This document shows, one piece after another, positions 22,031 to 32,089 of a stretch of DNA of 64,000 bases (positions are counted from its first letter, which is position 1; each line of letters begins with the position of its first letter). Origin of the DNA: Agrypnia vestita (lineage: Eukaryota > Arthropoda > Insecta > Trichoptera > Phryganeidae); assembly GCA_016648135.1 (NCBI GenBank), contig JADDOH010023038.1, positions 186,001 to 250,000 of the forward strand. Reading direction: 5' to 3'. The translations under genes and the position numbers were made by a program. The notes beneath the pieces are model-generated. The model was not told the origin of the DNA. It saw only the letters and a program-made list of their open reading frames with translations, and did not search any database.

Positions 22031-22609
22031 GTATGATTATTTTGATTTACACTAAACTGATCTTTGTAATGCACAGACGTTGAATTAAATTTATCTCAAC
22101 TATAGTCCCTCTCATCATCAGATGTAATTTATAACTAATCTAAATACAGAATTTTGTCATATTATTCGAGTAGAGCAGTGGGGATATTTTTTATGGGCTT
22201 TAACGGGAAGATGCCAATGATCGGAGATATCTGTTAGAATTGTGTATGTGATGTTTTCAACATAAACATAACGCGACAGAATTTCATGTAAATACATTAA
22301 AACATAAATAATAATAATAATATTAATTATTGTGTTGCTTTTCTGACTACGCCCCTGCAAATACATGAAACGACAGATCCCATATTCAAATCAGGACGTC
22401 AGGTGATGCTGCGGTGGAATTCTTGGGACCGAAGACGTCATCACACCGCTTAGAAGAATAATCTGCCATTATTTATTAACATTTAGCTGTCAGCTAAAGT
22501 CACAAAGGAGATTGAGGATAACAATGATCACGGATTCCATCTGTGTCTTTGTTATACTTGAGACAAAGCTGTGATCGTGAATGGGATACTGTTAATAGTC
22601 TTCTCTTTA
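22031..22609. other. no gene seen
   Basis: AT-rich. 22370-22440 and 22490-22600 may be highly decayed parts of the LINE relic that follows, but no motif is readable. Nothing else is supportable. Confidence 0.35.
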
Positions 22610-22850
22610 AAATCTGCACTGTGTTTGGATGCCGGATGGACGAGGAACATCTAGATGCAGATTACATCTTTTTTGGATGTCTCATCAATGAACATTACTA
22701 AAATTCAATTCAAGATCTTTCTTACAACAATATTCCATTCTCCATTAACATCCCAATAATCTTCCAACATCTTCTATCTATTGTTCTTCTATTATCTTCC
22801 AATGATCAAATCACTTTAAAATTACTAACTAACGAGTTTCCTAAAAGCTA
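22610..22850 (+). pseudogene. LINE relic with Cys/His tail motif
   Basis: Reads KICTVFGCRMDEEHLDADYI, then FFGCLINEHY and a stop. The continuing frame gives a hydrophobic stretch (NNIPFSINIPIIFQHLLS). A C...H....(F)xC pattern followed by a hydrophobic end is found at the C-terminus of I/jockey-type LINE ORF2 proteins. The match is short, so the class is uncertain. Confidence 0.45.
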
Positions 22851-22936
22851 ACGGTACAAATCTATAAAAATTAAATAAACTAATATTATGCAATCCTTTT
22901 TCTTTAATAACATAATCGAATAATTTATTCATAATA

Positions 22937-23354
22937 ATGTTTTTTCGGCCAGAGCATGTCCGGGAGGTTAGCGGCCTTTGAGATGTGGTGCTACAGGCGC
23001 ATGGCGAGGATCCATTGGTCAGAACATATCCGAAACGACGTGTTGAGCATGGTGGGCGAAAAGAGGCGGCTTCTCAACAGAATCGCCCAACAGCGAGCAA
23101 TTTGGATAGGCCATAATATAAGGCATCCGGGCCTGCTTTTAACCATCGTCGAGGGAAATGTTAAGGGCAACAATCGTAGAGGCCGCCCGAGATTAAGCTA
23201 CGTAGACCAGATTATCGGAGATGTGCGCTGTAGCACCTACCAAGAGATGAAGAGGCTGGCGGGTGACAGAGAGAGTGGAGAGGGCGAGTGCTTGTTGCAG
23301 ACCAATCCAAGGATTGCGACCTTATTTTACCGCGTTTATTTCGTATTCAAATAA
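22937..23354 (+). pseudogene. LINE reverse transcriptase C-terminus
   Basis: An open frame of 132 codons from 22956 reads RLAAFEMWCYRRMARIHWSE, HIRNDVLSMVGEKRRLLNRI, then a G-x-RGRPRLSYVDQIIGDV block. It is the typical 'FEMWCYRRMLRIxW' region after the RT domain of insect LINEs, followed by the basic GRP segment. RT catalytic motifs are absent (5' truncation). Readable sequence runs to the stop near 23352, and the next element (Helitron) starts seven bases later. Confidence 0.8.
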
Positions 23355-23360
23355 AATGAA

Positions 23361-23922
23361 TCTATACTAATATATAAAAAGATTAAGTTTGCAAATTTAG
23401 CTGTAGGAGGTTATCTCCGAAACTACTTATCCAATTTCAAAAATTCTTTCACCAATATTTAGAATGGATTTTCAGGGTGGACATTAGCTATATATTATCC
23501 CGTTAAATACAAGGGCTTTTCGTGGAGACTAATTTCGCAACGTAAGACGACAAAAAACGGTCGAGCGATACGTTTCTTACAAACGCTGTCGTAACGGTAA
23601 GGGATATTTGAATTCTTTCTATAGAAAAGTAGTAGAGCTTAAAAAGGCATATAAAAAATCTGCAACAACATATATTTATATGTTAAGGTTAATTCACAAA
23701 TTGATAAAATACGTGTTAAACATATTTGAAATTAATTTTAATTTGTCGGGGGTAATTTAAGTAGGTAATGTTAAATTCTTACCAAAATAAATTTTGCCTT
23801 TTACACAACATTGTTCGGATGAGTAGTTTATATTATAAATTATGTTGATTTTTTACTGATAGGTACCTACTCTTATAATTTCAAACTGAATTACACGCGG
23901 GCGAAGCTGCGGGCAAAGCTGG
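23361..23922 (+). mobile_element. non-autonomous Helitron, 562 bp
   Basis: Starts TCTATACTAATATATAAAAA after a host A. Ends with a GC-rich hairpin (CGCGG GCGAAG CTGCG), a short spacer and CTGG followed by T, a one-base variant of CTAG. Its interior parallels the copy at 32701-33279: GGTTATCTCCGAAACTACT, AAAGGGCTTTTCGTGGAGA-like words, AACGGTCGAGCGA and GTAGAGCTTAAAAAGGC. No helicase or replication-initiator gene. The ends match Helitron rules except for the A-to-G change in the 3' tetranucleotide. Confidence 0.75.
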
Positions 23923-25371
23923 TCGTTTAATTTTAGTCGTCATAATTTCAATTTATAAAAAAAGGAAAAACCACGCATCCGCACACTCCAGTTGACAACG
24001 CAGAAATTTAATACTTGTTTAGTGGCAAGAACACTCCACAGGGGTGAACCACTAGAAAAAAAAGAAGCCTGAAATTTTTTCAATTTTTGTAAACGTGATT
24101 ATAAAAAAATATTATTCAAAACAAATTTCTTTAATCAATTAGAAAGATATACAGAATTTAATTATATTTTAAACTAATAAAAAATAACCTTTATGTAAAA
24201 TGAGTAAAAATAAGTTATTTTAACAGCCACAAAAAATCAAAAGCGTGGAGCACTTTTTTTCGCTCAAACAAACGAAGCACGGGTGGTGTCCATTGGTTGA
24301 GATGATTCGATCGAATGATCAACAATTTTGAAATCACACTAATTTTAAAAATGGACTGAGAATAGCTATTGGATAGGAAGTTAAATTCGAAATTATTAAT
24401 ATATATAGGGATAAAGCCTTCGAAACTAGTTCTGTGTTTAATAAATCGGTAAGTAATTTTGAATTATAGCTCTAAAATGAATTGTTTTCAGACCCTGCGT
24501 TTTTTATTTGGCGCTGAGTTCGCGTGACGGACCAATCTGTGGTAACGTCAAGATAAGCCGAGGAATGCTTCTAAGTCAAAGATTGCCCGTGACGTCATCC
24601 GGGCTTCATCTTTGTCTACTCTCCACAGATAATGGGACAATAACGAGAAGTCGCTGTGAGATGTTTTCTTAATTGTTTCAAATTCTCCACGGCCGATAGT
24701 AAAAGGATTTATGTATTTGTGATATCTACCGAGGAATGCGGTGTATGATTATTTCAATTATTTAACATTTGAAGCGGAGTTCTTATAAAAAAAATCTAAA
24801 CTGGGTAAAAATGTCACAAAGGATCATTATTAAAGTAATACTGAAAAAAACCCACCTTTTCAACAAAAGATTAAATTGTTTCCAGTACCAAAAGTGGATG
24901 ACATTTTCAAGCAAGTTTCCGTATTCAAAATATGCAAAGAAAAAAACCTTACAGAAAACCAGGAATACTTCAAGCTTATGAGAAATGGAAACCAATTTAT
25001 AATGCCTAAATATAAAACAACCCAAATGCTGAATCACTAAATTTATAAAGCAATTAACTCCTACAATAATCTACCTATCGAGATACGCTGAAGAACAAAC
25101 TTAAAAAAATTAAAACCTTCCTATAATCCAACTTAAATTCATAAATAGTTTAAATTTACAGCTTTTTTCAAAATATTTCATTTTCTACTTACCTTATTTA
25201 TTATAACCGCATTATTAAATGACTCGCATATGTACCTATATATAAAATAAGAACTGAGGCTCCCTCATCAGACTCAAGAGCTTTTCTTCGCTGATGATTA
25301 AAAACAGTCAATTTAATATTTAAATATAAGATTTGTATTTGTACCTTATATAAAATTAAATTTAAAAAAAT
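23923..25371. other. no gene seen; repeat fragments
   Basis: 24100-24170 contains CTTTAATCAATTAGAAAGATA, similar to the AT-rich arm of the tRNA-like foldbacks. 24330-24410 is a right-end piece of the 13060-13395 repeat (TATTGGATAGGAAGTTAAAT, TTCGAAATTATTAATATAT). Frames at 24769-25037 are AT-rich and antisense to each other and have no similarity. Otherwise nothing. Confidence 0.45.
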
Positions 25372-26536
25372 ACTGAAATTTGTTCTTTGCATAGGTACCT
25401 ACTTATCAAAGAAACTGCAGACGATAAAGTGAAGAATGAAATGAAGGCATTTGGGAAAATAAATTAAATTTTAAAAAGACTGAAATTTGTTCTTTGCATA
25501 GGTACCTACTTATCAAAGAAACTGCAGACGATAAAGTGAAGAATGAAATGAAGGCATTTGGGAAATTAAATTAAATTTTAAAAAGACTGAAATTTGTTCT
25601 TTGCATAGGTACCTACTTATCAAAGAAACTGCAGACGATAAAGTGAAGAATGAAATGAAGGCATTTGGGAAATTAAATTAAATTTAAAAAAAGACTGAAA
25701 TTTGTTCTTTGCATAGGTACCTACTTATCAAAGAAACTGCAGACGATAAAGTGAAGAATGAAATGAAGGCATTTGGGAAATTAAATTAAATTTTAAAAAA
25801 GACTGAAATTTGTTCTTTGCATATGTACCTACTTATCAAAGAAACTGCAGACGATAAAGTGAAGAATGAAATGAAGGCATTTGGGAAATTAAATTAAATT
25901 TGAAAAAAGAATGAAATTTGTTCTTTGCATAGGTACCTACTTATCAAAGAATCTGCAGACGATAAAGTGAAGAATGAAATGAAGGCATTTGGGAAATTAA
26001 ATTAAATTTGAAAAAAGACTGAAATTTGTTCTTTGCATAGGTACCTACTTATCAAAGAAACTGCAGACGATAAAGTGAAGAATGAAATGAAGGCATTTGG
26101 GAAATTAAATTAAATTTTAAAAAAGACTGAAATTTGTTCTTTGCATATGTACCTACTTATCAAAGAAACTGCAGACGATAAAGTGAAGAATGAAATGAAG
26201 GCATTTGGGAAATTAAATTAAATTTGAAAAAAGAATGAAATTTGTTCTTTGCATAGGTACCTACTTATCAAAGAATCTGCAGACGATAAAGTGAAGAATG
26301 AAATGAAGGCATTTGGGAAATTAAATTAAATTTGAAAAAAGACTGAAATTTGTTCTTTGCATAGGTACCTACTTATCAAAGAAACTGCAGACGATAAAGT
26401 GAAGAATGAAATGAAGGCATTTGGGAAATTAAACTAAATTAAAAAAAGACTGAAATTTGTTCTTTGCATAGGTACCTACTTATCAAAGAAACTGCAGACG
26501 ATAAAGTGAAGAATGAAATGAAGGCATTTGGGAATC
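25372..26536 (+). repeat. 107-108 bp satellite array, 11 copies
   Basis: Eleven head-to-tail units, with matching points at 25382, 25489, 25596, 25704, 25812, 25920, 26028, 26136, 26244, 26352 and 26459. Each unit carries GAAATTTGTTCTTTGCATAG, GTACCTACTTATCAAAGAA, CTGCAGACGATAAAGTGAAG and GAATGAAATGAAGGCATTTG, then an AT-rich link. Units 5-7 and 8-10 share the same ordered variants (GCATATGTACC; then AAGAATG with AAAGAATCTGC; then standard), a duplicated 324 bp block. No coding frame runs through. Copies are nearly identical, so the array has been recently expanded or homogenised. Confidence 0.97.
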
Positions 26537-26598
26537 ATTAGAAGAGAGAACACGAAAAATGTAGAATAAAGCGCAAACAGGGGTGAAATAAAGTTAAA

Positions 26599-27108
26599 CT
26601 AGCTGTGCCCGCACGCTTTCGCACGCGTAGATTTTTAGTACACTGTTTGGATCGTCATAGAACTTTTACGAACCTTCTAGAACATTCTCCTTCCAGAACT
26701 TTCAAGAAATTTATCGAATGTACAGGAACCTTCTAGACACACCGACACATTCCGCCACTCAGTTTAAAACCTTATAGAACTTTCGGGAATTTTCTAGAAC
26801 TTTCTCCTTCCAGAACTTTCTAGAGCAGGTTTTTCCGGAACCTTCTAGACTCACCGACACAGTCGACGCGCCTATTTTCAAACAATCTGAAGCATTTGCG
26901 GCCTTCCCATAACAAAATAATGTGCTAGAAAGCACATTTTCGTCACCCATTCCCACCTACGCACAGCCACCCCCACCAAACCCGCAAATTTTCAATGTGA
27001 CACTAAGGGCTATCCACCACCATAACCAGCGGTGAGTGGTTGTGGCTGGTTGTGGAGAAAACTTGGCGGGTAGGGAAACACGGGTTTCTTTATATCTATA
27101 TATATTGA
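26599..27108 (-). mobile_element. Helitron-like element carrying heat-shock-element arrays
   Basis: On the minus strand it starts TCAATATATATAGATATAAA next to a host A. It ends with a 7-bp stem hairpin (CGCGTGC GAAA GCGTGCG), then GGCACAG, then CTAG next to a host T, which are Helitron-type termini. No replication/helicase gene, so it is non-autonomous. Its 3'-proximal half contains two diverged tandem modules of about 117 bp (26660-26738 and 26777-26850), each packed with GAAnnTTC repeats, annotated separately. The family assignment rests on the ends alone. Confidence 0.65.
26660..26850. promoter_or_regulatory. heat-shock-element arrays (HSF-type sites)
   Basis: Heat shock factor binds alternating GAA and TTC triplets two bases apart. 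Here 26660-26687 has six alternating modules (five exact), 26691-26718 six (five exact), 26777-26804 six exact in a row (GAActTTCggGAAttTTCta, then GAActTTC), 26808-26825 four (three exact), and 26833-26850 four (three exact). That is 26 modules in 191 bases, far denser than chance at this composition. The match to the binding consensus is seen directly; HSF binding or transcriptional effect is inference. No gene start is adjacent. Confidence 0.6.
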
Positions 27109-27221
27109 TTAGCAATTAGGAGATGGTCGATCGCTTGCTGCCAGTCCCCGCAGGAGACTGTAGTGACTGTGATTAGCTATCGCTCATTGCCTGCTGCGTT
27201 TCATACGATTTGGTTATTTTG

Positions 27222-27391
27222 TCGTTTTACAAAAAATAAGTCAAGAATATTGAAAAAAAATGCAAACTTTGATGTCTCATATCTCCTTAACTATTGATAT
27301 TAGATCATAATAGCTTGAACATTTTCGACTCATAATCAAGGCAGAAATATAGTCCTGCGAGGTTATTAATGTTTTACAAATAACCCTGTAT
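27222..27391 (+). mobile_element. right half of the 527-bp foldback family
   Basis: Matches 8120-8286 closely: ACAAAAAATAAGTCAAGAAT, GCAAACTTTGATGTC, AGCTTGAACATTTTCGACTC, ATAATCAAGGCAG and TAATGTTTTACAAATAACCC, ending in CTGTA. The left half is missing, so this copy cannot form the full palindrome. Confidence 0.85.
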
Positions 27392-28364
27392 AAGTGTTGG
27401 GATAACAATCTTAAGATCCCAATTTATCTATTTTCGGAATACGCCCAATTAGGGGTTGGGACAGGGCGTAAATTATTTTTAGCATCTCGTTACAATATTT
27501 AACATCGTAGTTATCAGATAAACGCTTCTAAGCGCGAGTGGTACGATACACGCATCTGATATTTTCAATCTCAATTTATTTATTTATTATACAACATTTA
27601 CATTACAAACATAAATTTAATTCGTAAATGTTATAGATAAGTTAAAAATATATAAACAACAAAAATAAATATATCAAAGGCGTAGGACTTCTTCGAAAAA
27701 CCCTCTCAGAGACATGGAACAGATCAATGTCCAGATTGATTAGTATTCTCGTTCAATTATAAATACTTTTTAATTGTGGTCACTAGTTCGTATTTCTTCT
27801 ATAATCTAATTGCAAGTTACAGGGCTCGCGGCTCTCCGAGATCTGACAGGTCATCTCTCAGAGCCCTCCATAGATAAATGGATGGATCAACCACATTGCC
27901 AACACAAAGTGATATTGTTCAGCACAGCAGTAGCTCTTCCAACAGGCATAACCATTAGCAGGTTGGTTATGTGTGTTGGAATGTGAAAATCTATGCTGAC
28001 GCTCATAATTGTGACGAGTCTTTTAAAGCAATACTGTCAGGCTCTGTTCGCCCGGCACCTGACGCGATCTTCCAGTTACCAGCAGCCGATTGATTACAAT
28101 GCAGCATCATGGCTCTTGCTAAATGTTAATGTTTCCTTTGTCTGGAATCTCCTTGCCCTTTCGTCACACCTCTCGATCCGGGACCCTAATAAGAAGACTT
28201 GCTCTCACGTGATCATTAAAATAGTTAGAAAACAAGTTTCGATTCGAGTTTAGAGAGTACCATTATTTTAATACGGATTAGGTGGAAATATTAATAATGA
28301 ATTAACTAGGTACCGTGAGTACATAAGAGGTAGCTTTAAAATGGCACTAATTAAAGACAAAACT
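27392..28364. other. no intact gene; TE-derived piece
   Basis: On the minus strand about 27455-27510 reads RDAKNNLRPVPTPNW, matching a plus-strand reading at 47508-47560 (RDAKNNLRTVQTPGN). Both are therefore fragments of one unidentified mobile-element protein. An 86-codon frame at 27993-28253 has no recognisable feature. The rest shows nothing supportable. Confidence 0.4.
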
Positions 28365-28640
28365 AAAGAGAAACGTGTATGATGGTGTGTTCACGTCCAG
28401 AGACGCGTAGAAGACCATATAGTGAGGGTTGCCCTGAACCTGCAAAACAACGAAACGCAAACGTTGACGACCGCCCGCCACTAGGTTGACGACGGTCGAA
28501 AAAGACAGTAAAAGAGATCAGCTCGACGATAGCATAGCACAAAACCGTGCTCAATGGAGAAAGCGGAAGAGTAAGGCAGACCCCAAGTAATGGGATTAAT
28601 GGTCTAGAAAGAAGAAGAAGAAGAAGAAAAAGCATTAATT
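28365..28640 (+). pseudogene. LINE 3' end with (GAA)n tail
   Basis: Plus-strand readings with interruptions give CVHVQRRVEDHIVRVALNLQ, then an R-rich stretch, then MEKAEE and GRPQVMGLMV before a GAAGAAGAAGAAGAAGAAAA tail. The order ('HV-x-R-R-x-E-D-H' then 'ALNLQ' then the terminal tail) is that of the LINE C-terminus and 3' end seen elsewhere in insects. The 90-codon minus-strand frame over it is a shadow. Confidence 0.6.
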
Positions 28641-28849
28641 AGGTACTGAAAAAGGAGCCGGACTTACTGGTATAAAGGTGGTTGTAGCTGGTTCACCTAA
28701 CGATTATACGTAGGTACCGTCAAAATTTATGGTTTCATGTTTATGGGTAATGAATTTATTATTTTGATAATGAAGTATTTGTATATATTTTTTAAAATAA
28801 ATTTAATGGCTTGTCACCCAGTAAGAGAGTGTTATTGCCAAAAAGTATT

Positions 28850-29225
28850 TATATTAAAGAAAACATATTATTATGAAGCTGCAATATCAGAACAAAGTTC
28901 TGTGAATTATTAAACAAATTATTGTTAATCAATTAGAAAAGACATACAGAAAAATCAAATTAAAGAAAAAATATTTTATTTGCTACCGGAATTCGAACCA
29001 ACGGACCCCCATTATATCCGGGGATGGCGCGTTATCCAATTTTGCAAACTTTTAAATTTTTTCGTTAACTTACCAAACTGCCGTGGCGAAATTGGATAAC
29101 GCGCCATCCCCGGATAGAATGGAGGTCCGTTGGTTCGAATCCTGGTAGCAGTTAAAATATTTTTTCGTTAATTTGATTTTTCTGTATATCTTTTCTAATT
29201 CATTAATAAATTGGTTAATAAAGTA
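28850..29225. mobile_element. foldback with tRNA-like arms (well-preserved copy)
   Basis: Two inverted arms of about 140 bp face each other across a spacer of roughly 25 bp. The right arm (29080-29155) contains GGCGAAATTGGATAACGCG (A-box-like), CCATCCCCGGAT and GGTTCGAATCC (exact B-box consensus). It continues into TTTTTTCGTTAATTTGATTT and CTTTTCTAATTCATTAATAA. The left arm is its complement, with B box as GGAATTCGAACC. This is either a head-to-head SINE pair or a foldback that incorporated a tRNA-like promoter. The 20830-21400 locus has the same layout, favouring a single mobile unit. Confidence 0.7.
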
Positions 29226-29261
29226 TTTAGTTATATCTACACATGAAGAATTTTTTTACAA

Positions 29262-29455
29262 TAAAAATACAGATGCGAACATGGAATGCGTGTCGCATCA
29301 ATATTCTTACTCATCAATACATCAAAATAATCTGAACGCTTGTGTTATGAAAATAGGACTAAATTGATGACTTCCTGGAATGGGGCTCGAACCACCGATC
29401 ATCAGATCAATAGGCGAGCGTCATGACCATTACACCAACAAGCTAATTACGGCTA
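29262..29455 (-). mobile_element. tRNA-derived SINE, copy A
   Basis: On the minus strand the head has an A box (TTGGTGTAATGGTCATGACG) and B box (GGTTCGAGCCCCATTCCAGG) of RNA polymerase III type. The tail contains TTTTCATAACACAAGCG, AGAATATTGATGCGACACGC and ATGTTCGCATCTGTATTT. The same head and tail order is in copies at 41885-42045, 42975-43160 and 54474-54635. The head is tRNA-like but lacks the paired acceptor stem of a tRNA gene. Confidence 0.8.
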
Positions 29456-30803
29456 CTTTTTTGTTAACGTTTAGTAGTTCATAGTGTTTTATTCAACAAG
29501 CACCACCTCGAGTCAGCAACGCAGTGTCAACTATCAGCGTACTAGTGTCCCAGACGCCGCTGCGGTGCTCAGATCATAACGATCTCCCGGCATGGGCAGG
29601 CAGCGCGTGACCCATTGTGCCAACTTGGGTTCCATAATCGATAGCATCACCCATCCGAAGAACACGGTGACGAACAGGCGCCGAGACTCATCTTCAAAGT
29701 GATTCTTTCATCCGAAACACGTCACAGAATAGCAGACAGATAACATTTCGCAAAACAACACGCAAAAAAGCTGCGCAGTACCTACTTAAGATTCTTAGAT
29801 ACAAATATTAATTAAATATTCTTTACCTATGGAAAAGATCATTTAAAATTCTAGCCGCTATGGCTAGAGTTACTTTCATTATTTTCGCATGTGTTTCAAA
29901 TTCATGTATGATAGAGTGAAGAATGGAGATGTTAGGAAATAATGTACAGCACAGTTAATAGAGTCAAACAAGAATGAATTGATAATTCGAAGAGTACTAA
30001 ATCTAAATGCACTTCTTCAGAAGCTGAAGAAGTGTATTTAGACTGACTGCCAGCGACTAACACTTTCTGCGAGCATGAAAAAATTCACGCGTGTGCAAGA
30101 ACGTCAATTATTGTACATCTCCCGTGCTTCATTTATTTGGGCGGAAAAAATAATGGTTATGTAGTTTAACTTTAATACACGAATTAAATGTATTTTCGAT
30201 GATTTCTTATAATAGATAGGCGAAATTCGGGACCGGTAACGAATTGAACCATTTTTGGTTTATTCCTTTAAGAAAACTTCTTCATTTTCGATATTCATTC
30301 TTCCCCGGGGAACGGAAAAATGACGAATATAGAGGGTCCACTGTACTCAAATTCTTTGGACACATCCGGTTGCGAGAGGTTGGTTTTGGCGACCCGCGAC
30401 CAGGAACAGATGCCACCAGATATATACTTTTGACCATTGTGTCTTCCTTACCAGCGAACATCATTGCTCTGCAAAGAGCATAACGAAGCGGTAGAGCCCT
30501 TAAGAGCACTGATATGTGTATAAATAAATAACTCGGTAAAAGACACCCCATAAAACATTCGCAATAAAAACGAAATAACGACAAAAATATCCGTGGGGTT
30601 GGCCTCCATTGAAAACCAACCCTCTCTTGACCGATGGGCATGTACTAATCAAAGAATAACAAATACTTGGGGTCAATTCGACTCCATTCTTCATTCACAC
30701 CTTTCTTGCTCCATTCCTTTGTATTTAGTGTTATATGGTTTATTGATAACTGGTTATTGAGAGAGAGAGAAAGAAGAAACATGAAACAAAAACATTTATT
30801 ATA
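29456..30803. other. no gene seen
   Basis: 29570-29650 (minus) has a tRNA-A-box-like GGCACAATGGGTCACGCG without a usable B box. 30010-30040 has a CTTCTTCAGAAGCTGAAGAAG palindrome. Frames of 79-119 codons near 30244-30641 lie antisense to each other and have no recognisable domain. A GAGAGAGA run is at 30759-30770. Confidence 0.4.
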
Positions 30804-32087
30804 TTAGGTCCTTACATATGAAATTCACGTTTTGCCGTACTGGCAAATTTGATCTCAAATATCTTCTCTTTGGTTAGGAATTCCAAATCCAAATTTATAC
30901 AGCTATTTACTCATGTATTTGTGTTTTGAAAATTATAATTCATTTGTTTTTTCCTCAATTGTTTTTTTCTTTGCGTCACTTAGTTTACAAAATGAAAAAC
31001 TTGAAATATCGCGTTATTTACGAGTACGAGTTCCACCGTAGCACCAGGCTGCAGAAACGGCTCGAAGGATTAATGATGTGTATGGCGACGGTGCCGCAAA
31101 AGAAAACACAGTGCGTTTTTGGTTCCAACGTTTTCGTTCTGGAAATTTCGACCTGCAGAACAAGCCCCGTGGACGGCCGGAGACCAAATTTGATAATGAA
31201 GAATTGAAGGCTATTGTGGAAGCGGATCCATCGCAAACCACATCCGAGTTAGCTGCAGGCTGCGGTGTTAGTGATAAAACTGTTTTAATCCACTTGAAGC
31301 AAATTGGTAAGGTGAAAAAGCTTGAAAGGTGGGTACCTCACGAATTGAGTGAAGCAAATCAACAAACGCGCGTTGACTGCTGCGTTGCATTACTCAACCG
31401 GCACAATAATGAAGGGATTTTAAATCGAATCATTACCTGTGATGAAAAGTGGATCCTGTACGATAATCGGAAGCGCTCATCGCAATGGCTGAACCCTGCC
31501 GAACCAGCCAAACCATGCTCCAAGCGAAAATTGACTCCAAAAAAGTTATTTGTGAGCGTTTGGTGGACTAGTGCTGGTGTCGTTCACTACAGCTTTCTTA
31601 AATCTGGCCAGACGATTACGGCAGATGTCTATTGTCAGCAACTGCAAACCATGATGGAAAAGCTAGCTGCTAAACAATCGAGGCTGGGTAATCGCTCTAG
31701 GCCACTGCTGCTTCATGATAACGCTAGACCACACACTGCACAACAGACGGTTACCAAATTAGAGGAGCTTCAATTGGAATGTCTAAGACATCCACCGTAC
31801 TCTCCGGACCTTGCCCCAATAGATTACCATTTTTTTCGAAATTTGGATAACTTCTTGCAAAGGAAAAAATTCAACTCCGATGGGGCAGTCCAAACCGCCT
31901 TCAAAGATTTTATCGATTCCCGTCCGAATGGTTTTTTAAGTAAAGGGATCGATGAACTACCTATGAGATGGCAAAAGTGCATAGATAGCAATGGTACATA
32001 CTTTGATTAAATAAATATATTATAATAAAAAAAATCGGCTTTATATTCCTCCCATACTAAACGCCAATTTCAAATGTAAGGACCTAA
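30804..32087 (+). mobile_element. mariner transposon, copy 1 (1284 bp)
   Basis: Complete cut-and-paste element. The left end TTAGGTCCTTACATATGAAA and right end TTTCAAATGTAAGGACCTAA are inverted repeats, flanked on both sides by the TA target duplication (30802-30803 and 32088-32089). The length is typical of mariners. Two more copies lie at 51838-53112 and 55026-56311 in the opposite orientation. Complete ends suggest it could still be mobilised in trans, although its own transposase frame is broken. Confidence 0.95.
30992..32010 (+). pseudogene. mariner transposase, one frameshift
   Basis: Transposase of the Tc1/mariner superfamily (DD34D), cecropia-like by its resemblance to the SETMAR/Hsmar1 type. 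The start is the ATG at 30992 (MKNLKYRVIYEYEFHR). A one-base deletion near 31050, relative to the other two copies, shifts the frame. From 31078 the remaining 310 codons are open to the stop. In that part are WFQRFRSGNFDL (DNA-binding region), WVPHEL, and catalytic Asp in ITCDEKW (codon 31441), LLHDNARPH (31717) and LAPIDYHFF (31822). The last two are separated by 34 residues. Only the N-terminal frameshift is seen as a lesion. Confidence 0.95.
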
Positions 32088-32089
32088 TA

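Noticed and set aside
25372..26536. CRISPR-like array (regular direct repeats)
   Set aside because: Units are 107-108 bp with no unique spacers, everything in the unit is repeated, and the context is a eukaryotic repeat-rich genome. It is a satellite.
29080..29155. Functional tRNA gene
   Set aside because: A and B boxes are good, but acceptor, anticodon and T stems do not pair cleanly, no convincing 7-base anticodon loop exists, and the sequence is repeated as part of a foldback.
29570..29650. Another tRNA-derived SINE on the minus strand
   Set aside because: Only an A-box-like word is visible; no B box at the right distance and no second copy in the window.
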